Source: Novosphingobium decolorationis
GTDB lineage: Bacteria > Pseudomonadota > Alphaproteobacteria > Sphingomonadales > Sphingomonadaceae
Assembly: GCF_018417475.1 (NCBI RefSeq)
Contig: NZ_CP054856.1
Location: 3,875,001-3,939,000, forward strand
Length of the DNA: 64,000 nt
Direction of reading: 5' to 3'
Made by a program: the position numbers and the translations under genes. Positions 43,924 through 53,340 of the stretch are shown piece after piece; within the stretch, counting starts at the first letter, position 1; every line of letters begins with the position of its first letter. The notes beneath the pieces were generated by a model, which was given only the letters and a program-made list of their open reading frames with translations, was not told where the DNA came from and ran no database searches.

Positions 43924-44195
43924 TCGATCACCTCGAAGGTGGCGCGCGCGGGCGCCTCGGCCAGCCGCGTCAGACCATGGCGCGAGGCCGAGACGAGGAT
44001 CTCGCGGCCATGGAACTCGATCACCGCCAGCTTGAGCGTGGGCGAGAGCATGGTCGTCTCGACGATGCGGATGGAGCGCGAGCCACTGTTGTTGCCGGCG
44101 CGCTGCTGGACCTTGCGGGCGAGCGTCAGCGCACCCCAGGCGAGGAGCGCGATCAGCGGCAGCAGGATCGCGAGCTTGAGAAGATACCAGAGCAT
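43920..44195 (-). CDS. fliO: Flagellar biosynthesis protein FliO
   Basis: 91 residues from ATG 44193-44195 (MLWYLLKLAILLPLIALLAW). One membrane helix is followed by a short cytoplasmic SRSIRIVETTMLSPTLKLAV region. FliO helps FliP assemble. It is placed between fliN and fliP as expected and overlaps fliP by four bases. The identification rests partly on position because the family is poorly conserved. Confidence 0.85.
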   Translation of the reverse strand: MLWYLLKLAILLPLIALLAWGALTLARKVQQRAGNNSGSRSIRIVETTMLSPTLKLAVIEFHGREILVSASRHGLTRLAEAPARATFEVIE

Positions 44196-44199
44196 GGTT

Positions 44200-44553
44200 C
44201 TACTCCCCGCTGGCCTGGGTGGCCTTGCCACCCGCCGCGCCGGGAAGCGGCAGGGCGGGATCGGCCACCGGATCGCCGTCCTCGCGTTCGTCCTCGTCGC
44301 CGACCATCTCGACGATGCGCAGGCCGAAGCGCCCGTTGTGCGAGATGACCTCGCCGCGCGCGATGGGCTTGCCGTTGACGAGGATGTCGAGCAGTTCGTC
44401 GGTCATCCGGTCGAGCACGACCAGGCTTTCCGGGCCGAGCGCAAGGACGTCCTTGAGCTTCATTTGCGACCGGCCGAGCTCGACCGAGACCCGCACGTCG
44501 ACATCGCGCAGGAATTCGAAGCCGCGCGGGTGCTTGCGTGGCGGCGCTGTCAT
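44200..44553 (-). CDS. fliN: Flagellar motor switch protein FliN
   Basis: 117 residues. The SpoA-like C-terminal domain reads VRVSVELGRSQMKLKDVLAL, VLDRMTDELLDILVNGKPIA and GEVISHNGRFGLRIVEMVG, the FliN signature. It forms the lower C-ring with FliM and binds export complexes via FliH. Its start is separated from the fliM stop by 120 bases without a gene, an unusual gap in this tightly packed cluster. Confidence 0.95.
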   Translation of the reverse strand: MTAPPRKHPRGFEFLRDVDVRVSVELGRSQMKLKDVLALGPESLVVLDRMTDELLDILVNGKPIARGEVISHNGRFGLRIVEMVGDEDEREDGDPVADPALPLPGAAGGKATQASGE

Positions 44554-44673
44554 GGCGTTTTCGTCATGGTTGAAAGGTTCCCCAGTTGAAGACGCAGGTG
44601 TGACCGCACCGGCGTGGTGGCAGTGCCCGTCCCGTCCGTGCCGCTGTGCATACGGCGTGGGCGGGGTGGGCGT

Positions 44674-45570
44674 TCAGAAGGCCTGTCCGACCTGGACGGC
44701 GACCATGTCGTCCAGTTCTCCGACAGTGCCGGTGGCAATGATCTGTCCTCCCGCCATGAGCGGCACGGCCCGGCTGACCGGAACCGGGATGACGTCGCCC
44801 GGACGCAGCGCCGAGAGACGGCGCATGGGCATGGGCATGTCGACGAGGACGGCGGTAAGTTCGAGCATGAGCGAGGCGAAGGGTTCCTCGGTGGGACCGG
44901 CCTTGCGCGGGGCCGTGCGCAAGCGCGGCGCCTTGCGCTGGGGCAGGAGCAGCGGCCCCAGCGTGGTGACCGGAAAGGCCAGGCTCAGCGTCCAGGGTTC
45001 CGCGCCCGCTTCCTCGATGTCGAGCGAGAGCTGGAGAAGGTCGGCGCGCATGTCGAAGGGATCGAGCTGGCGCAGGCTGGTGTCGCGGCGCAAGGGGCGC
45101 ACCAGCGTGGCCGTCTCGTGCGAGAACAGCTGGCTGAGCGTCGCCGCGATCGCGCCCTCGATCCGGGCGAGCAGCAGTTCGGCCGAGACCGGGAAACGGT
45201 CGGGTAGGGGATCGGGCACCACGCCATTGCCGCCGAACGCGCGATCGACGAGGCGAAACACCGGCGCGGCCTCGAAGGTGGCGAGCAGCGGCAGGTTCTT
45301 GGGCCCCGCGCCGAGCAGGGCGTGGGCGGCGAGGGTTTCGAGTTCGGACTGGATACCCCCCAGCGTCGTGTCCATCGGCATGCCGGCGCGCACCACGGGG
45401 GGATCGCCGCCGGAAATGCGGGCCAGCTCTCCGGGCAGGATACGTACCAGCCGTTCGCTCAGGAACGATAGCGCGGGCACCAGCTCGTCGATCGACGGCG
45501 CCTTGCCGAGAAGTTCGGTTGCGTGCTTCGCCTTTACCGGGGCCGTATCCGAGGTCGCGTTCATGCCCAC
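44674..45570 (-). CDS. fliM: Flagellar motor switch protein FliM
   Basis: 298 residues. The middle CheC-like domain and a C-terminal SpoA domain (ALRPGDVIPVPVSRAVPLMA) are present. The N-terminus (APVKAKHATELLGKAPSIDE) lacks an obvious LSQxEIDALL-type CheY-binding segment as in classical FliM, suggesting a diverged switch input. It sits in the C-ring between FliG and FliN. It follows fliL after one base. Confidence 0.88.
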   Translation of the reverse strand: MGMNATSDTAPVKAKHATELLGKAPSIDELVPALSFLSERLVRILPGELARISGGDPPVVRAGMPMDTTLGGIQSELETLAAHALLGAGPKNLPLLATFEAAPVFRLVDRAFGGNGVVPDPLPDRFPVSAELLLARIEGAIAATLSQLFSHETATLVRPLRRDTSLRQLDPFDMRADLLQLSLDIEEAGAEPWTLSLAFPVTTLGPLLLPQRKAPRLRTAPRKAGPTEEPFASLMLELTAVLVDMPMPMRRLSALRPGDVIPVPVSRAVPLMAGGQIIATGTVGELDDMVAVQVGQAF

Positions 45571-45571
45571 C

Positions 45572-46156
45572 TCACTGGATGATTAGCGTGCGGAAGTAGA
45601 CGGCATCGACGCCGCCGTAGCCTTCCTTCTTCGTGAGCACGTCGTTGATGGTCTTGGTCAGCCGCTTCTGCAGCTTGTCCTTGCCCTTGATGGTGTACAT
45701 GTCGTCCTCGTGCGTGTCGGCGATGACGGAAAGCATGTTCGAGCGGATCGCCAGTTCGTGCTTGGCCAGCCATTGCAGGACGCGCCCGTCGCGCCGGGTC
45801 GAACAGGCCAGGGCCAATTGGACCAGCGCGTCGGAATCCTTGAGGTTCGAGGTGAATTCGTCCTTGAAGGTGTAATAGGCGGTACGGTATTCATCGCCGC
45901 CGTCGCCGTGCTCCTCATGGCCGCCGCCGCCTTCCTCCTCGCCCTCGCCGGCAGGCGGAGCGTAGGGGTCGACTTCGCCCTTGCGGACAAGTTGCGGGCC
46001 CTTGGGCTCATGGCTTTCCGAATGGTCGCCGCCCATGAACATCATGGCGCCGGCCGCGCCGCCCCCGCCCACGACGAGCATGGCCACGGCCACGAGGATG
46101 AGGCCCATCTTGCCTTTGCCCTTGGGCTTGTCGTCCTTGTCTGCCTTGTCGCTCAT
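45572..46156 (-). CDS. fliL: Flagellar basal body-associated protein FliL
   Basis: 194 residues. A cytoplasmic Lys-rich N-terminus precedes one membrane helix (MGLILVAVAMLVVGGGGAAG). A long acidic Gly/Glu/His-rich linker (GEGEEEGGGGHEEHGDGG) leads to the periplasmic FliL domain (YRTAYYTFKDEFTSNLKDSD ... FRTLIIQ). It supports stator function around MotAB. It precedes fliM. The His/Glu-rich linker is longer than in many FliL proteins. Confidence 0.9.
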   Translation of the reverse strand: MSDKADKDDKPKGKGKMGLILVAVAMLVVGGGGAAGAMMFMGGDHSESHEPKGPQLVRKGEVDPYAPPAGEGEEEGGGGHEEHGDGGDEYRTAYYTFKDEFTSNLKDSDALVQLALACSTRRDGRVLQWLAKHELAIRSNMLSVIADTHEDDMYTIKGKDKLQKRLTKTINDVLTKKEGYGGVDAVYFRTLIIQ

Positions 46157-46200
46157 TCAGAGATTTCCTCGCTGGGGCCTGTCACCAGGCGTACCTGTCA

Positions 46201-48144
46201 TCAGGCGTAGACGCCGCCGCGCGTATCGCGGGCCGGGCGGTCGGACGAACGGGTCGGGGTGCCCCTGGCAGGCGTGTCGGAGCCTTCGCGCCCACCGGAA
46301 CGCGGCGTCCCGGAGGAGCCGGACGGCTGGCCATCCTCACGCGCCTGCCCCGCGCCTTGCGCGAAGCCTTGCCCGCCCTTGGGGTCCTGTCCGTTCGGGG
46401 AGGTGGCGGAGTTCTGCCCCTGCTGCCCGGAGGACTGCTGGAAGGGATTCTCGCGCGGAGTGTCGCTGCCCTGCGCACTGGAGGCGGCCAGCACCTGTGC
46501 TGCGGCACCTTGAACGGAGGCCGCAAATTCGGGATCGGCGCTGCGCAGGGACACGCTCATGCCGGTTTCATCCGGGCGAAGTTGCAAGGCGACATGCCCG
46601 AACTGGGCATGGACCAGAGAGGTGCGCACGACCTGCGGCCCTTGCGCCTCGCGCGCTTCGTGAAGGCGCCCGAGCAGCGTGTCGAAATCGTGCGGGGTTT
46701 CGGCGCGCAGGGGCGTCTGTATTTCCGAGCCCTGAAGGGCAGGCGCATCTGATCCCTGCACCATGATCGGCGCGAACGGCGCGCTTGGCTGCGGCTGGGA
46801 GCTGGCCTGTACGGGCACTGGAGAAGCGCCTGACGGCATGGCGGTGTCCGCGGCCTTCTCGGGCGCGCGGGCGGAGAGGGAGCGGCCTTCCTCCTTGACG
46901 ACACTGGCGGAGGCGACCGCCATGGGGGGCTGGGGCACGAACTCGCCGTCCTGGACCGGGCGATCCGACCGCACCATGGCGAGAGTGGCTACAATCCCCT
47001 TGGCTGGAGGCGGGGCCGGTGGCGTGGGCGCCGGTGCAAGCTGCGCATCCGATTGGGCGTGTGCCGAGGTCGGAACGGGAAGACCCGGCTGTGCGGGGGT
47101 AGGCCTATGCAGAGTGGGCCTGTGCAGGAGAGCCGCCGGAGAAAGGGCCAACCGTCCGGTGACGGGTACCTCACGGGTCAGGTCTTCCATGCCTGGGACG
47201 TTCGCCGCCGAGGGCTCTGCGCCTCGCGGAGGGAGGGCGGCAGCGCGGACCGGAGTGGCCTCCTTCGCGGACGACATCTGAACGGGTCGCGTGGCCGCGT
47301 CGAAGGCGGGTGTCACGGGGGGCTGCGTCGGCTCGGCAGCCATTTGCAGCCAGGTAACCGTTCCGGCAAGGGCGCCTTTGGAAGAGCCTTCCCCGGACGT
47401 TTGTCGGCCTGTCGGCACGGAAGGGGCGCTTGGAACCAACGATGCGCGGAGCGGCAGGACAGAACCCACCGCAGGGAGCGAGGCAGGCGATGCGGCGACG
47501 TGCGGGAGAGGGCCTGCCGGAGAGAGCGCGGCAGGCGATGCGGCGATGTGCGGGACGGAGTTCGCCGGAGAGGGCGCGGCAGGCGATGCGGCAACGTGCG
47601 AGACGGAGCTCGCCGGAGAGGGCGAGGCAGCCGATACGGCGACGTGCGAAACAGAGGCTGTCGGAGTGGGCGGCGCAGGCGAAGCGGCGACAGGCGGAAC
47701 GGGCAAGTCGACGAGCAAGGCCAGCCATGGCGGCGTGAGCGGTGCGGGCAGGTTCGGTTCGCCCGGGGATGCCTCTGCGGCCACGTCCCAGGAGGCGCTG
47801 TCCGGGCCTGCCCCGGCGGCCTGCGGCGCGGCTGGCGGCAGCGGATCACCGATGGACGGCAAGGGCTTGCCGCCCGGCAGGTGTGCGATCGGGGGCAAAG
47901 CGTCGCCGCTCGGTGCCTGGGCCGCGAGAGGGGTCGGCATGGGCAGGTGGGGAGCGGGAAGGGTGGCAGGAGCCGGCGCCGTATCCCCTTCAAGCGAGGC
48001 AAGTCCCTGAAGTGTAGCCGAGAAGTTCGCGCCGGTGCCGCGCTCTCCGGGCACGCCGCCAGAACCCTCGTCCGACGTGGCGGGGCCGTTCAGGATCGTC
48101 CGGAGAAGGCCGAGGCCTTGGGAAGGTGCGTGCGGAGGGATCAT
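46201..48144 (-). CDS. fliK: Flagellar hook-length control protein FliK
   Basis: 647 residues from ATG 48142-48144 (MIPPHAPSQGLGLLRTILNG); upstream in-frame codons overlap fliJ. Most of the protein is Pro/Ala/Ser-rich and disordered, with a block of four 16-residue repeats (about residues 163-226). The conserved FliK C-terminal domain follows (VRTSLVHAQFGHVALQLRPD, then ETGMSVSLRSADPEF). FliK measures hook length and signals FlhB to switch substrates. Position between fliJ and fliL agrees. Confidence 0.87.
   Translation of the reverse strand: MIPPHAPSQGLGLLRTILNGPATSDEGSGGVPGERGTGANFSATLQGLASLEGDTAPAPATLPAPHLPMPTPLAAQAPSGDALPPIAHLPGGKPLPSIGDPLPPAAPQAAGAGPDSASWDVAAEASPGEPNLPAPLTPPWLALLVDLPVPPVAASPAPPTPTASVSHVAVSAASPSPASSVSHVAASPAAPSPANSVPHIAASPAALSPAGPLPHVAASPASLPAVGSVLPLRASLVPSAPSVPTGRQTSGEGSSKGALAGTVTWLQMAAEPTQPPVTPAFDAATRPVQMSSAKEATPVRAAALPPRGAEPSAANVPGMEDLTREVPVTGRLALSPAALLHRPTLHRPTPAQPGLPVPTSAHAQSDAQLAPAPTPPAPPPAKGIVATLAMVRSDRPVQDGEFVPQPPMAVASASVVKEEGRSLSARAPEKAADTAMPSGASPVPVQASSQPQPSAPFAPIMVQGSDAPALQGSEIQTPLRAETPHDFDTLLGRLHEAREAQGPQVVRTSLVHAQFGHVALQLRPDETGMSVSLRSADPEFAASVQGAAAQVLAASSAQGSDTPRENPFQQSSGQQGQNSATSPNGQDPKGGQGFAQGAGQAREDGQPSGSSGTPRSGGREGSDTPARGTPTRSSDRPARDTRGGVYA
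47467..47658 (-). repeat. Four tandem 48-bp (16-residue) units inside fliK
   Basis: Units read ASVSHVAVSAASPSPA, SSVSHVAASPAAPSPA, NSVPHIAASPAALSPA and GPLPHVAASPASLPAV. They lie in the disordered ruler part of FliK, where repeat number could affect length. Confidence 0.8.
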
Positions 48145-48178
48145 CGAATACGGGTCCTTGGGCTTGCCATGGAAAGGA

Positions 48179-48604
48179 CTATTCAAGCTCCGTGCCAGCT
48201 GCGCGGCGGGCGGAGAGAACGGGTGTTGCCGCCTGCTTGGCAATCATCCGTTCCTGCAGGGCCGCGCGCTCCTCGATGGCGGCGCGGCGGCGCTCGGCTT
48301 CCGCGAGGTGCCTCTGCTTGGCATCGGCAATGGCGTGCGCGCGCTCGGCATCGCCCTGGGTCGTGCGCGAAAGAGTCTGGAGCCCGGAGACGAAACGCCC
48401 GATCTGGTGCAGCGCCGCGCCGTCGGTCGCGGTGCGGCGTGTGGCGTAGTCTTCGGCAAGGCGGCGCGTGCGCTCGGTCAGGGCCTGGAGCTGGGCCAGG
48501 GTCCCCTCGGCCTGGGCGGCTTCGGCCGCAGCGGTCTGGCGGGCGATGTCGCGCACCTTTTCCAGGCGGCGCAGGCGAGCGAGGCGCTTGTGGGCATCGG
48601 TCAT
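48179..48604 (-). CDS. fliJ: Flagellar export chaperone FliJ
   Basis: 141 residues, almost wholly coiled coil (RLARLRRLEKVRDIARQTAA, DAERAHAIADAKQRHLAEAE). FliJ sits in the centre of the FliI hexamer and links it to FlhA. The call rests on the coiled-coil pattern and the position between fliI and fliK, as FliJ is weakly conserved. Confidence 0.82.
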   Translation of the reverse strand: MTDAHKRLARLRRLEKVRDIARQTAAAEAAQAEGTLAQLQALTERTRRLAEDYATRRTATDGAALHQIGRFVSGLQTLSRTTQGDAERAHAIADAKQRHLAEAERRRAAIEERAALQERMIAKQAATPVLSARRAAGTELE

Positions 48605-48607
48605 CGA

Positions 48608-49948
48608 TCAGCTTCCAAGCAGGGCTTCGAGCTGGCTGGCGCTGTCCTTGAGCGGCACGACCTCGCCGGCCCCTTGCGCGAGGAAGGCCGTCAACTTGCC
48701 GGTCATGGCAATCGCGCGATCAAGCTGGGCGTCGGCGCCGGGGCGGTAGGCGCCCATCAGCACGAGATCGCGGTTGGCCTCGTAGCTGGCCGTCAGCGCG
48801 CGGAAGGTGCGGGCGAGCTTCTGGTGCTCCTCGGGCACGATGTCGTTCATCACACGGCTGAGCGAGGCGGCAATGTCGATGGCCGGATATTGCCCGCGCT
48901 GGGCCAGTTCACGGCTGAGCACGATGTGCCCGTCGAGGATCGAGCGCGCGGTGTCGACGACCGGATCGTCCTGATTGTCGCCATCGGCAAGCACGGTGTA
49001 GAGCCCGGTGACCGAGCCATTGGAGGCGGCCGAGTTGCCCGCACGCTCGACCAGCTTGGTGATCGTGGCGAGCGCGGAAGGGGGATAGCCGCGCGCCGCG
49101 CCCGGCTCGCCCAGCAGCAGGCCGATTTCGCGCGCGGCGTGGGCGACGCGGGTCAGGCTGTCCATGATGAGCAGGACCTTGCGCCCGCGCGCGCGGAAAT
49201 GCTCGGCCATCGAGGTCGCCAGCATGGCTCCGCGCAGCCGCAGGTTGGGGGCATGGTCGGCCGGGACCGCGACAACCACGGTCTTCTCCTTCATGGCCGC
49301 GTTCATGTGCCGCTCGACAAAGTCCGAAACCTCGCGGGCGCGCTCCCCGATAAGGCCGACCACGACAACGTCCGCGCCATTGCGGGCGAGCGAGGCACCG
49401 CGTGCAATCATGTCGATCAGCACCGACTTGCCCACGCCCGAGCCCGCCATGACGCCGATGCGCTGGCCCACGCCAAAGGTGGTGAGCGCGTTGAGCGCAC
49501 GCACGCCGGTGTCGAAGGGAACGCGCACCGGGCTGCGGTCGAGCGCGGAGGTGCGCACGCCGCCAGCAGGCCACTCGCCGCGCTTGTGGATGGGCAGGCC
49601 GCCATCAATGGGAAGTCCTTCGCCATCGACCGCGCGGCCCAGGAACGCCTCGCCCACGGGCAGCATGCCCGGGCGCCCCTCGGGGATGACGCGCGCGCCG
49701 GGGCGCAGCAGGATCGTGTCGCCCAGCATCATCATCATCGTGCGCCCGTTGCGAAAGCCGATGACTTCGGCGAGGAGCGGCGCCTTGCGCCCGTCTGCGA
49801 CCCGGCACATCGCGCCCACGGGAACAGCCAGGCCACTCACTTCAAGCAGCCCTCCGTCGCAGGCGGTGACATAGCCAAAGCGGCGTGGGGCCAGGTCGAC
49901 CGGCTCTGTGGCCAGATCGCGCAGGATGGCTTCGCACATATCCAGCAT
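48608..49948 (-). CDS. fliI: Flagellar export ATPase FliI
   Basis: 446 residues from ATG 49946-49948. The F1-beta-like fold carries Walker A GSGVGKS (169-175), then NGADVVVVGLIGERAREVSD and the Walker B region GRKVLLIMDSLTRVA. The closing ATPase box reads GSVTGLYTVLADGDNQDDPV. It energises protein export together with FliH and FliJ. It follows fliH after eight bases. Confidence 0.97.
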   Translation of the reverse strand: MLDMCEAILRDLATEPVDLAPRRFGYVTACDGGLLEVSGLAVPVGAMCRVADGRKAPLLAEVIGFRNGRTMMMMLGDTILLRPGARVIPEGRPGMLPVGEAFLGRAVDGEGLPIDGGLPIHKRGEWPAGGVRTSALDRSPVRVPFDTGVRALNALTTFGVGQRIGVMAGSGVGKSVLIDMIARGASLARNGADVVVVGLIGERAREVSDFVERHMNAAMKEKTVVVAVPADHAPNLRLRGAMLATSMAEHFRARGRKVLLIMDSLTRVAHAAREIGLLLGEPGAARGYPPSALATITKLVERAGNSAASNGSVTGLYTVLADGDNQDDPVVDTARSILDGHIVLSRELAQRGQYPAIDIAASLSRVMNDIVPEEHQKLARTFRALTASYEANRDLVLMGAYRPGADAQLDRAIAMTGKLTAFLAQGAGEVVPLKDSASQLEALLGS

Positions 49949-49956
49949 GAGGCCGC

Positions 49957-50604
49957 TCAGCAGTCGTGCAGCGCTTCGGCGATGGCCTCGCGCCAGGCGG
50001 CCGGGCCGTCCTCGATCCCGCCACTCGCGGTCTCGATGCGCAGCGCCCCGCGTTCGAGCTTGGGGTCGGCCTGGAGCGTCCATTGCTCGGCAAGGCGGGG
50101 GGAGACCAGCGCCATGTCCTCGGGGTTGAGACGGATCACGCGCTCGTCGTCGGCGCGCGCAAGCATCGCAACCGCGTTGGCGACCCGCCGCTCAAGCGCC
50201 TCGGTATCGAGCGCGAGCGGGGCTAGCGCGCTTTCGCACAGCGCCGCGACCGTTTCACGCAGGCGCAGGCGCAGCTGCTCTTCCAGTTCGGCATCGAGCC
50301 GGGCGAGCGAGAGGCACAGCGCCTCGCGCGCGGCCTCGTCGGCGCCGTGCTTTTGCGCAGCGGCCTGCTGGGCCTGTTCGAAACCGGCGGTGAAGCCCTG
50401 GGTAAAGGCCTCCGCGAGCGGGTCCGGGATATCCTCCTCGTGCGCGGTATCCTCGCGCGGAGAGGTCGGCGCTTCCTCACCTTCGGCGCTGCGCAGATTC
50501 CCGCCGTAGCGCAGGTCGGGCGTGAAGCCGCGCCGGTCGGCGTAGGGCTCGATCAGCTTGAAGCCAGGGCGGGGGAAGGCAAAGCCCAGATCAGACATAT
50601 TCAC
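49957..50604 (-). CDS. fliH: Flagellar assembly protein FliH
   Basis: 215 residues. A variable acidic N-terminus leads to a helical, Glu/Ala-rich middle (AFTQGFTAGFEQAQQAAAQK) and a C-terminal V/A-ATPase E-subunit-like domain with ERGALRIETASGGIEDGPAAW. FliH dimers bind and regulate FliI. Its start overlaps the fliG stop by 14 bases. Confidence 0.88.
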   Translation of the reverse strand: MNMSDLGFAFPRPGFKLIEPYADRRGFTPDLRYGGNLRSAEGEEAPTSPREDTAHEEDIPDPLAEAFTQGFTAGFEQAQQAAAQKHGADEAAREALCLSLARLDAELEEQLRLRLRETVAALCESALAPLALDTEALERRVANAVAMLARADDERVIRLNPEDMALVSPRLAEQWTLQADPKLERGALRIETASGGIEDGPAAWREAIAEALHDC

Positions 50605-51601
50605 CGTCTCCCGAACCCAGGATCAGCGAGCCGTCGGCCACCAGCTTGCGGGCAATGGCGACGACTTCCTTTTGCGCGGCGACGACGTCGGCCAGCTTGG
50701 TGCGCCCGCGCGCGGCAATCTCGTCCTTGACGCCGTCGGCGACGCGGCTGGACATGGCGCGGAAGAAGAACTCGCGCTCCTCCTCCGAAATGCCCTTGAG
50801 CGAATCGATCAGCGTGTCGTTGCCGACATCGCGCAGGAGCACGCCCATCTGCTGGGGATCGAGCACGAAGAGGTGCTCGAACTTGAACATCTCTTCCTCC
50901 AGCTTCTTGGCCAGCGCCTTGTCCTTCTTGGCGATCTCGCTCATCACGCGCTTCTCGACGACCTTGCCCACGCCGTTGATGATCTCCGCAGCCTCCTTCA
51001 TGCCGCCCATCTGCAGGGGGCGGCTGCCGTGGCACTGGGTGATGCGTTGGCTGAGCAGTTCCTCCAGCATGGCGATGGCCTGGGGCGAGACCGGGCCGAT
51101 CGTCGCCACGCGGTGGATGATTTCCGAGTGCTGCTCGGGCGGGAGACCATGGAGGACCTCGGCGGCGACCAGCGGATCGAGCTGGACCAGCAGCACGGCG
51201 ATGGCCTGGGGATGCTCGTCCTTGATGAGCGGGATCAGCGCGGAGGGATTGAGCCAGCGCGCCAGCTCCACCATCGAGCCCTTGGGCGCATCGGGCGGCA
51301 TGATGCGCTGCATCAGATTGTCGGTCTTCACCTCGCCCAGCGCGCGGTGCATCATCATGCGGACCTGGCCCACGCGGTCGTGCGAGGGCAAGCCGAGCGC
51401 CTCGGTCTTTTCCAGGAACCCGGTCAGGGCCTCGGCGATGACGTCCGGGCCGATGTCGCCCAGCGCACACATCTTTTCGCCCAGGAGCCGCAACTCGTCG
51501 GGCTCCAGTTCGGCGAGAATGCGGCTGGTCTGTTCCTCGTCCAGCAACATCATCATCACGGCGGCGTTGTCGGCCGCCTCGAAGGGGGCTGCCTCGCTCA
51601 T
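50591..51601 (-). CDS. fliG: Flagellar motor switch protein FliG
   Basis: 336 residues. Three helical repeat domains are seen: MMMLLDEEQTSRILAELEPD (N, binding FliF), SEIIHRVATIGPVSPQAIAM (middle) and the C-terminal torque region LFVLDPQQMGVLLRDVGNDT followed by EREFFFRAMSSRVADGVKDE, with charged residues that meet MotA. It forms the top of the C-ring. Confidence 0.97.
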   Translation of the reverse strand: MSEAAPFEAADNAAVMMMLLDEEQTSRILAELEPDELRLLGEKMCALGDIGPDVIAEALTGFLEKTEALGLPSHDRVGQVRMMMHRALGEVKTDNLMQRIMPPDAPKGSMVELARWLNPSALIPLIKDEHPQAIAVLLVQLDPLVAAEVLHGLPPEQHSEIIHRVATIGPVSPQAIAMLEELLSQRITQCHGSRPLQMGGMKEAAEIINGVGKVVEKRVMSEIAKKDKALAKKLEEEMFKFEHLFVLDPQQMGVLLRDVGNDTLIDSLKGISEEEREFFFRAMSSRVADGVKDEIAARGRTKLADVVAAQKEVVAIARKLVADGSLILGSGDGEYV

Positions 51602-53331
51602 CAGGCGGCCTTTGCCTCATCTTCGGTGGGCATGTGGTTGAGCATCTGGCGCAGCGCCTGCACCGCGCCGCCCGGGTTCTCCGCAACGAGCCCGCGGGCG
51701 AGCGTGATCTGGCGGTTGAGGAGCTCGGCGCGCGGCACGTATTCCTCTTCCTCTTCGGTGCCGGGGATGACCGGGCGTTCGGCGGGTATGGCCGGGGCCT
51801 CGAGCGCGGCGGGTTCGTCCTCGTCTTCGGCGGCGCCCTTGGCCTTCTTGCCTTTCTTGCCCTTGGCACCCTTCACCTTGTCGCTTCGCACGGCCTTGAC
51901 CATCGGGCGCACGCCCAGGAGCAGGACGAGAAGGACCGCGATAACCGCCGCCCCGTTGCGCACGAGCATGGCGAACCAGCTCGTCTCGTAGAAGGGCAAG
52001 GCGGTCTCGGGCGCGACCTCGAAGGCGCGGGTGATGACCTTGACGACATCGCCGCGCTGCGGGTTCGCGCCGACCGCCGCGCTGACGAGGGCCTCCAGGT
52101 CGGCGATCTGCTGCTGGTTGGCGCCCTTCATGGCTTCGGCGCTGATCGCCACGGCGACCGAAAGGCGCTGGACGCGGCCGGGACCGGAATTCGAGACCGA
52201 AACCTCGCGGCCCAGTTCGTAGGTGCGGCTCGACGAGCTCTCGCCATTTGTCGGGGGCGGCGTCTGCGCGCCCTGGGCCTGTCCCGGCGTGCCCTGCGGC
52301 GCGCCCGGCTGGGCCTGGGTCTGTGGCGGAGGGGTGTTGGCCAGAACGCCGGGCACGCCCACGGCGGCGCCTCCGGTGCTGGATTGCGACTGCTGCTGCG
52401 TTTCGCTGCGCACGACGCCGTCCTTGTCGTAGCTCTCGCGCGCGGAGGTGACCTCGTCCATGTTGAGGTCGACCTGGATCTCGGACGTGAAGTTGCCTTC
52501 ACCCAGCATGGGCGAGAGCAACTGGGCGACCTGTTCGCGCAGCTTGGCTTCCATCCGGGCCTGGAGGTCGAGCCGGTCGGAATCGACGCCTTGGCCCAGC
52601 TGGGAAAGGAGGCGTCCGTGCTGGTCGATCACGCGCACGGCATCGGGTGAAAGACCTGGTACCGATCCGGCGACGAGGTTGACCACGGCGCTCACCTGCC
52701 CGTCGGTCAGGCTGCGGCCACGGGCCAGACGCACCATGACCGAGGCGGACGGGGGAACGTTGTCGCGCACGAAGACCGATTTCTCGCCTGCGGCCAAGTG
52801 CACGCGCACGCCTTCGACGCCATCGATCTCGCGGATGGTCATCTGCAGGTCCGCTTCGCGCGCGGCGCGCAAACGCTCGCCCTCGAGCGTGCGACTGGCG
52901 CCCATCGGCAGGCTGTCGAGCATCTGGGCGCCGCTTTCGGGCACGGCGAGCGCGCCGTCCGAGGCGACCAGCATGCGCGCGCGGTAGAAGTCGCCCTCGG
53001 CCACGGTCAGCGCGCCGGTGGAATTGTCGATGCGGTAGTCGATCGCGGCCTGGTCGAGCGCGGCGGCGACACTGGCGCGTTCGCTGTCGCCGAGCTGGGC
53101 GTAGAGCACGCGCTGGGGATCAGGGGCCATGGCGCTCCAGGTCAGGAGCGCGGCGCCGATCGCGGCCAACCCGACGAAGACCGGCAGGACCTTGCGCACC
53201 GCGGGCTGCGTGGTGAAGGCCGAGAGGCGCGTAAGGACAGGTCCGCCGGCGGGGTCGGTGAAGGGCGCGAAGAGCGAAGGCGCGGCGGGCAGTTGCGCGC
53301 CGCCTGCGGGGGCGGGGACGAGGTCGGCCAT
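51601..53331 (-). CDS. fliF: Flagellar MS-ring protein FliF
   Basis: 576 residues. Two membrane helices flank the periplasmic ring-building domains: an N-terminal helix (VFVGLAAIGAALLTWSAMA) and one near residues 460-480 (NGAAVIAVLLVLLLGVRPMV). RBM domains include YRIDNSTGALTVAEGDFYRA, VEGVRVHLAAGEKSVFVRDN and ASVMVRLARGRSLTDGQVSA. A Pro/Gln-rich insert (PPPQTQAQPGAPQGTPGQAQ) lies in the third segment. The C-terminal tail binds FliG. Confidence 0.97.
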   Translation of the reverse strand: MADLVPAPAGGAQLPAAPSLFAPFTDPAGGPVLTRLSAFTTQPAVRKVLPVFVGLAAIGAALLTWSAMAPDPQRVLYAQLGDSERASVAAALDQAAIDYRIDNSTGALTVAEGDFYRARMLVASDGALAVPESGAQMLDSLPMGASRTLEGERLRAAREADLQMTIREIDGVEGVRVHLAAGEKSVFVRDNVPPSASVMVRLARGRSLTDGQVSAVVNLVAGSVPGLSPDAVRVIDQHGRLLSQLGQGVDSDRLDLQARMEAKLREQVAQLLSPMLGEGNFTSEIQVDLNMDEVTSARESYDKDGVVRSETQQQSQSSTGGAAVGVPGVLANTPPPQTQAQPGAPQGTPGQAQGAQTPPPTNGESSSSRTYELGREVSVSNSGPGRVQRLSVAVAISAEAMKGANQQQIADLEALVSAAVGANPQRGDVVKVITRAFEVAPETALPFYETSWFAMLVRNGAAVIAVLLVLLLGVRPMVKAVRSDKVKGAKGKKGKKAKGAAEDEDEPAALEAPAIPAERPVIPGTEEEEEYVPRAELLNRQITLARGLVAENPGGAVQALRQMLNHMPTEDEAKAA

Positions 53332-53340
53332 GGCTTAGCG

